From: Gammaproteobacteria bacterium
GTDB lineage: Bacteria > Pseudomonadota > Gammaproteobacteria > Enterobacterales > Kangiellaceae
Assembly: GCA_002401655.1 (NCBI GenBank)
Contig: NVTT01000033.1
Location: 1,398-9,217 of the forward strand
Direction: 5' to 3'
DNA length: 7,820 bases
The notes beneath the pieces were generated by a model. That model saw nothing but the letters and a program-made list of their open reading frames with translations. It did not search any database and had not been told where the DNA came from. Positions 6,033-7,820 of this stretch are shown here, in pieces (the first letter of the stretch is position 1; every line of letters begins with the position of its first letter). Both the position numbers and the translations under genes were made by a program.

Positions 6033-6062
6033 AAAAAAACTAGCTTTTTAGCTAGTTTTTTT
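6033..6062. terminator. Strong rho-independent terminator, probably bidirectional
   Basis: Arms 6033-6045 and 6050-6062 (AAAAAAACTAGCT / AGCTAGTTTTTTT) form a 13-bp stem with a TTTT loop. The 3' arm ends in seven T on the plus strand, and the eight A at 6032-6039 provide a T-tract on the minus strand. It closes the TonB2 operon and can also block read-through from the convergent ABC genes, which otherwise lack a good terminator next to their stop. Confidence 0.88.
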
Positions 6063-6063
6063 A

Positions 6064-6083
6064 TGTCTATTATTTATTAGACA
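6064..6083. other. Second small inverted repeat after the terminator
   Basis: TGTCTA (6064-6069) and TAGACA (6078-6083) form a 6-bp stem with an 8-nt AT loop, directly after the main terminator. It may back up termination. Confidence 0.3.
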
Positions 6084-6301
6084 AGAGCGTTTAACCAGGC
6101 CTCTAACCTAAGATAGCATAAATCTAGGTAAGAATTTATGGTTAGAATATACTGGTTTTAATAGCGAGCGACATCACCAAAATCAGATATCTAAATCAGT
6201 AATATTGGGGGTTATCATAATACAAATATTGAAGAAAACAAGCAGGAAATAAACTCATGTATATAAGTCAACAAATACTCAGTTCAAAAATAGGACTATA
6301 G
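6084..6301. other. Convergent intergenic gap with a nested imperfect inverted repeat
   Basis: No convincing gene is seen. A nested inverted repeat spans 6093-6157: AACCAG/CTGGTT (6093-6098/6152-6157), TCTAAC/GTTAGA (6102-6107/6141-6146) and CATAAAT/ATTTATG (6117-6123/6134-6140). An alternative hairpin, 6107-6114 with 6122-6128 (one bulged A), excludes the innermost stem. ATAGGACTATA at 6290-6300 repeats exactly 11 bases found before the TPR gene (4646-4656), where it holds the ribosome binding site. Here no gene follows. Confidence 0.35.
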
Positions 6302-6330
6302 TTTCTCCTTGTGGCTTGTATCAAGAGAAA
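6302..6330 (-). terminator. Weak hairpin downstream of the permease gene
   Basis: TTTCTCCTTG (6302-6311) can pair with CAAGAGAAA (6322-6330) over 9 bp with one bulged C and a 10-nt loop, directly after the minus-strand permease stop at 6332-6334. On the minus strand no T-tract follows at once; a short one lies about 15 bases later. It is at best a weak terminator. Confidence 0.3.
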
Positions 6331-6331
6331 T

Positions 6332-7561
6332 TTACTCGTATCTTAACGCATCAATTGGATCAAGATTAGCCGCTTTTGCTGCTGGCAAAATACCAAATAA
6401 AATGCCCACAAAAGCTGAGAATCCAAAAGCTAAACCAATCGCCCAAAGTGGAACATTGGCTGGAGGGAACCCCGGAATAGATGCCGATGCTAAAAGTCCC
6501 AGTCCATATCCCAATATGATGCCTATCACTCCACCGAATAATGAAAGAACGATCGCTTCAATTAGAAACTGGAGTAAAATATGATGCCGTTTCGCACCAA
6601 TCGCTTTGCATATACCTATTTCTCTTGTTCTTTCTGTAACGGATACAAGCATTATATTCATGATGCCAATTCCACCTACAATAAGTGAAATACTAACTAT
6701 ACCTCCAAGAACTATAGTCATAGTATCAATGATTGCGGAGATGCCAGATGTCAATTGCTCGGGCGTTTCTATCTTGAAATCATTTTCGTCATCTGACTTA
6801 AGTCGGTGTTCTCGGCGTAAAATTCTCGTCAATCGTTCCTTTATTAAGTCTAATTGCGCAATATCTTTAAGTTGTAATTGAACAAATATATCTGGCCGTT
6901 GTAAATTTCCGTTAAGTCCTTTCATTGTATTGTAAGGAAGAATCGCAAAGTTATCCTGACTAAAGCCGAAAAAGGAGCCTTTGGGTTCGGCTACTCCAAT
7001 GATCTTTAACCATTCTCCAGCATAATTGATGAATTCGCCAAGTGGATTTTTAGGAAGCTCTAAATCTTCAATTAATTTATGGCCAATAACTACTACCTTC
7101 CGTCTTTTTTGGTTGTCGCTATATGAAATAAAACGCCCTAATTTAAGATCAATATTTTGCACATTTTGATAATTATGGGTGGAGCCCGCAACCTGTGCAA
7201 AACTTTGGCGACCTTCGTATTGAATGGCATTTGTACCGCCAACAGTTGAGCCCAATTGAGGTGTGATAAATGCAATTCCACTTGAGTTCCGTTTTATCGC
7301 ATTTAGGTCATTATCAGTTATTCTTGAAATCTTTCCTTTGAAACTTTCGCTTCTTGATGTATATGAGCGAATGGAAATAGAGTTTGAGCCAAAACCTTCG
7401 AACTGTTTATTAATAGAGAAACTTAAACCTTGGATAACTGAAACCACCGCAATAGTTGATGCGACGCCAATAATAATACCAAGAGTCGTTAAAAAGCTTC
7501 TAAATCCATGCGCGCGTATAGAGCTGATAGCACTTCGAAAACTTTCGATAAGACTAAACAT
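6332..7561 (-). CDS. MacB/FtsX-family ABC transporter permease
   Basis: This 409-residue permease has the MacB-type layout. A short amphipathic N-terminus ([20 protein letters not shown]) leads into TM1 at about 22-45 ([12 protein letters not shown]). A large periplasmic domain covers about 46-275, then TM2 at about 280-306, TM3 at about 328-358 and TM4 at about 371-396. The coupling motif [15 protein letters not shown] (311-325) and the C-terminal [14 protein letters not shown] are typical of the family. Unlike E. coli MacB it has no fused ATPase; that is the overlapping upstream gene. ATG at 7561-7559 is chosen over one 24 codons upstream: it gives the usual family N-terminus, and GAGGA at 7574-7570 lies 8 bases before it. 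Such permeases work by mechanotransmission, usually with a MacA-like periplasmic adaptor, to export peptides, lipids or drugs. The substrate cannot be told here. Confidence 0.9.
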   Translation of the reverse strand: MFSLIESFRSAISSIRAHGFRSFLTTLGIIIGVASTIAVVSVIQGLSFSINKQFEGFGSNSISIRSYTSRSESFKGKISRITDNDLNAIKRNSSGIAFITPQLGSTVGGTNAIQYEGRQSFAQVAGSTHNYQNVQNIDLKLGRFISYSDNQKRRKVVVIGHKLIEDLELPKNPLGEFINYAGEWLKIIGVAEPKGSFFGFSQDNFAILPYNTMKGLNGNLQRPDIFVQLQLKDIAQLDLIKERLTRILRREHRLKSDDENDFKIETPEQLTSGISAIIDTMTIVLGGIVSISLIVGGIGIMNIMLVSVTERTREIGICKAIGAKRHHILLQFLIEAIVLSLFGGVIGIILGYGLGLLASASIPGFPPANVPLWAIGLAFGFSAFVGILFGILPAAKAANLDPIDALRYE

Positions 7562-7820
7562 TCCTAGTATCCTCGAGGTCAAAATAATTTTTCGAAGTCG
7601 GATTAAGATAATCTTCCAACACTTTACCATCACTTAATCTAACAACTCGATGACAATGTTTAGCAATTTCTTCTTCGTGGGTCACCATGATGATAGTTTG
7701 TCCCTCGCTATGTAACTGATCAAATAACGCCATGATGTCTTTGGTTGTTTGAGTGTCTAAATTGCCCGTTGGCTCATCTGCGAGAAGTATTGATGGATTA
7801 GTGACTAAGGCTCTGGCAAT
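7554..7820 (-). CDS. MacB/LolD-type ABC transporter ATPase, C-terminal part (start outside window)
   Basis: An open minus-strand frame enters from the window end and stops at TAG 7556-7554, giving the last 88 residues of an ABC ATPase. Its first visible residues, IARAL, follow the ABC signature (LSGGQ would lie just beyond the edge). The Walker B region with D-loop is [12 protein letters not shown], and the H-loop is VTHE in [25 protein letters not shown] is the usual family ending. ADEPTGNLD is characteristic of the MacB/LolD/FtsE subgroup, which pairs with FtsX-like permeases. The frame overlaps the permease start by 8 bp, so the two are translationally coupled and form one transporter. A ragged tail of about 18 residues ([17 protein letters not shown]) follows the conserved domain. 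Confidence 0.93.
   Translation of the reverse strand: MARALVTNPSILLADEPTGNLDTQTTKDIMALFDQLHSEGQTIIMVTHEEEIAKHCHRVVRLSDGKVLEDYLNPTSKNYFDLEDTRNV

Noticed and set aside
6089..6164. Integron attC-like site (GTTTAAC followed by folded sequence)
   Set aside because: GTTTAAC fits RYYYAAC, but the far side has GTTAGAA rather than GTTRRRY, and there is no integrase or cassette gene nearby.
6257..6301. 14-codon open frame after AGGA (MYISQQILSSKIGL)
   Set aside because: Very short, no promoter recognised and no supporting context; the AGGA and ATG spacing could easily be chance.
7562..7633. N-terminal extension of the permease by 24 codons
   Set aside because: The extra residues come from an out-of-frame reading of the ATPase tail, and the ATG at 7561 has a clear ribosome binding site and a family-typical N-terminus.
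6309..7637. Plus-strand open frames opposite the permease gene (6309-6584, 6606-6881, 7263-7637)
   Set aside because: They are antisense to a clearly recognisable MacB-type permease and show no domain or start signals of their own.

Overview
The window looks like chromosomal DNA of a low-GC marine gammaproteobacterium. The gene order DUF3450 / TtpC-like / exbB2 / exbD2 / tonB2 / TPR matches the TonB2-type locus known from Vibrio, Shewanella and Alteromonadales-like bacteria. An Alteromonadales-type host is my best guess, inferred from gene order and protein style rather than from any search.

Layout. Positions 1-348 (+) hold the C-terminal end of a DUF2797-family gene whose start lies outside the window. 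Positions 349-654 are a gap with promoter-like and palindromic elements, including a consensus -10 box and a moderate Fur-box-like sequence overlapping its -35 region. Positions 655-6010 (+) hold six genes: a secreted DUF3450 coiled-coil protein (655-1440), a TtpC-like fusion of a periplasmic coiled-coil domain to a MotA/TolQ/ExbB channel domain (1440-2843), ExbB2 (2847-3371), ExbD2 (3571-3972), a short TonB2 (3974-4594) and a periplasmic TPR protein (4661-6010). A strong hairpin with T-tract at 6033-6062 ends the unit. It is symmetrical enough to stop transcription from both sides. Positions 6063-6331 are a gap without a convincing gene. On the minus strand, arriving convergently, are a MacB-like permease (6332-7561) and the C-terminal end of its ABC ATPase (7554-7820, cut by the window edge). 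These two overlap by 8 bp.

How the genes work together. ExbB2/ExbD2 and the TtpC channel domain should use the proton-motive force to energise TonB2, which spans the periplasm to drive outer-membrane TonB-dependent receptors. DUF3450, the periplasmic part of TtpC and the TPR protein are accessory periplasmic parts whose exact jobs are unclear. No receptor is in the window, so the substrate cannot be named; iron chelates are the usual guess and the Fur-like site agrees weakly. The most unusual non-coding feature is the 199-bp interval between exbB2 and exbD2. It breaks an otherwise compact operon and holds two hairpins followed by a 13-bp tandem repeat whose last, degenerate copy supplies the exbD2 ribosome binding site. 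I do not see a clearly novel defence or mobile system; the window is a recognisable TonB2 locus with some unexplained accessory parts.
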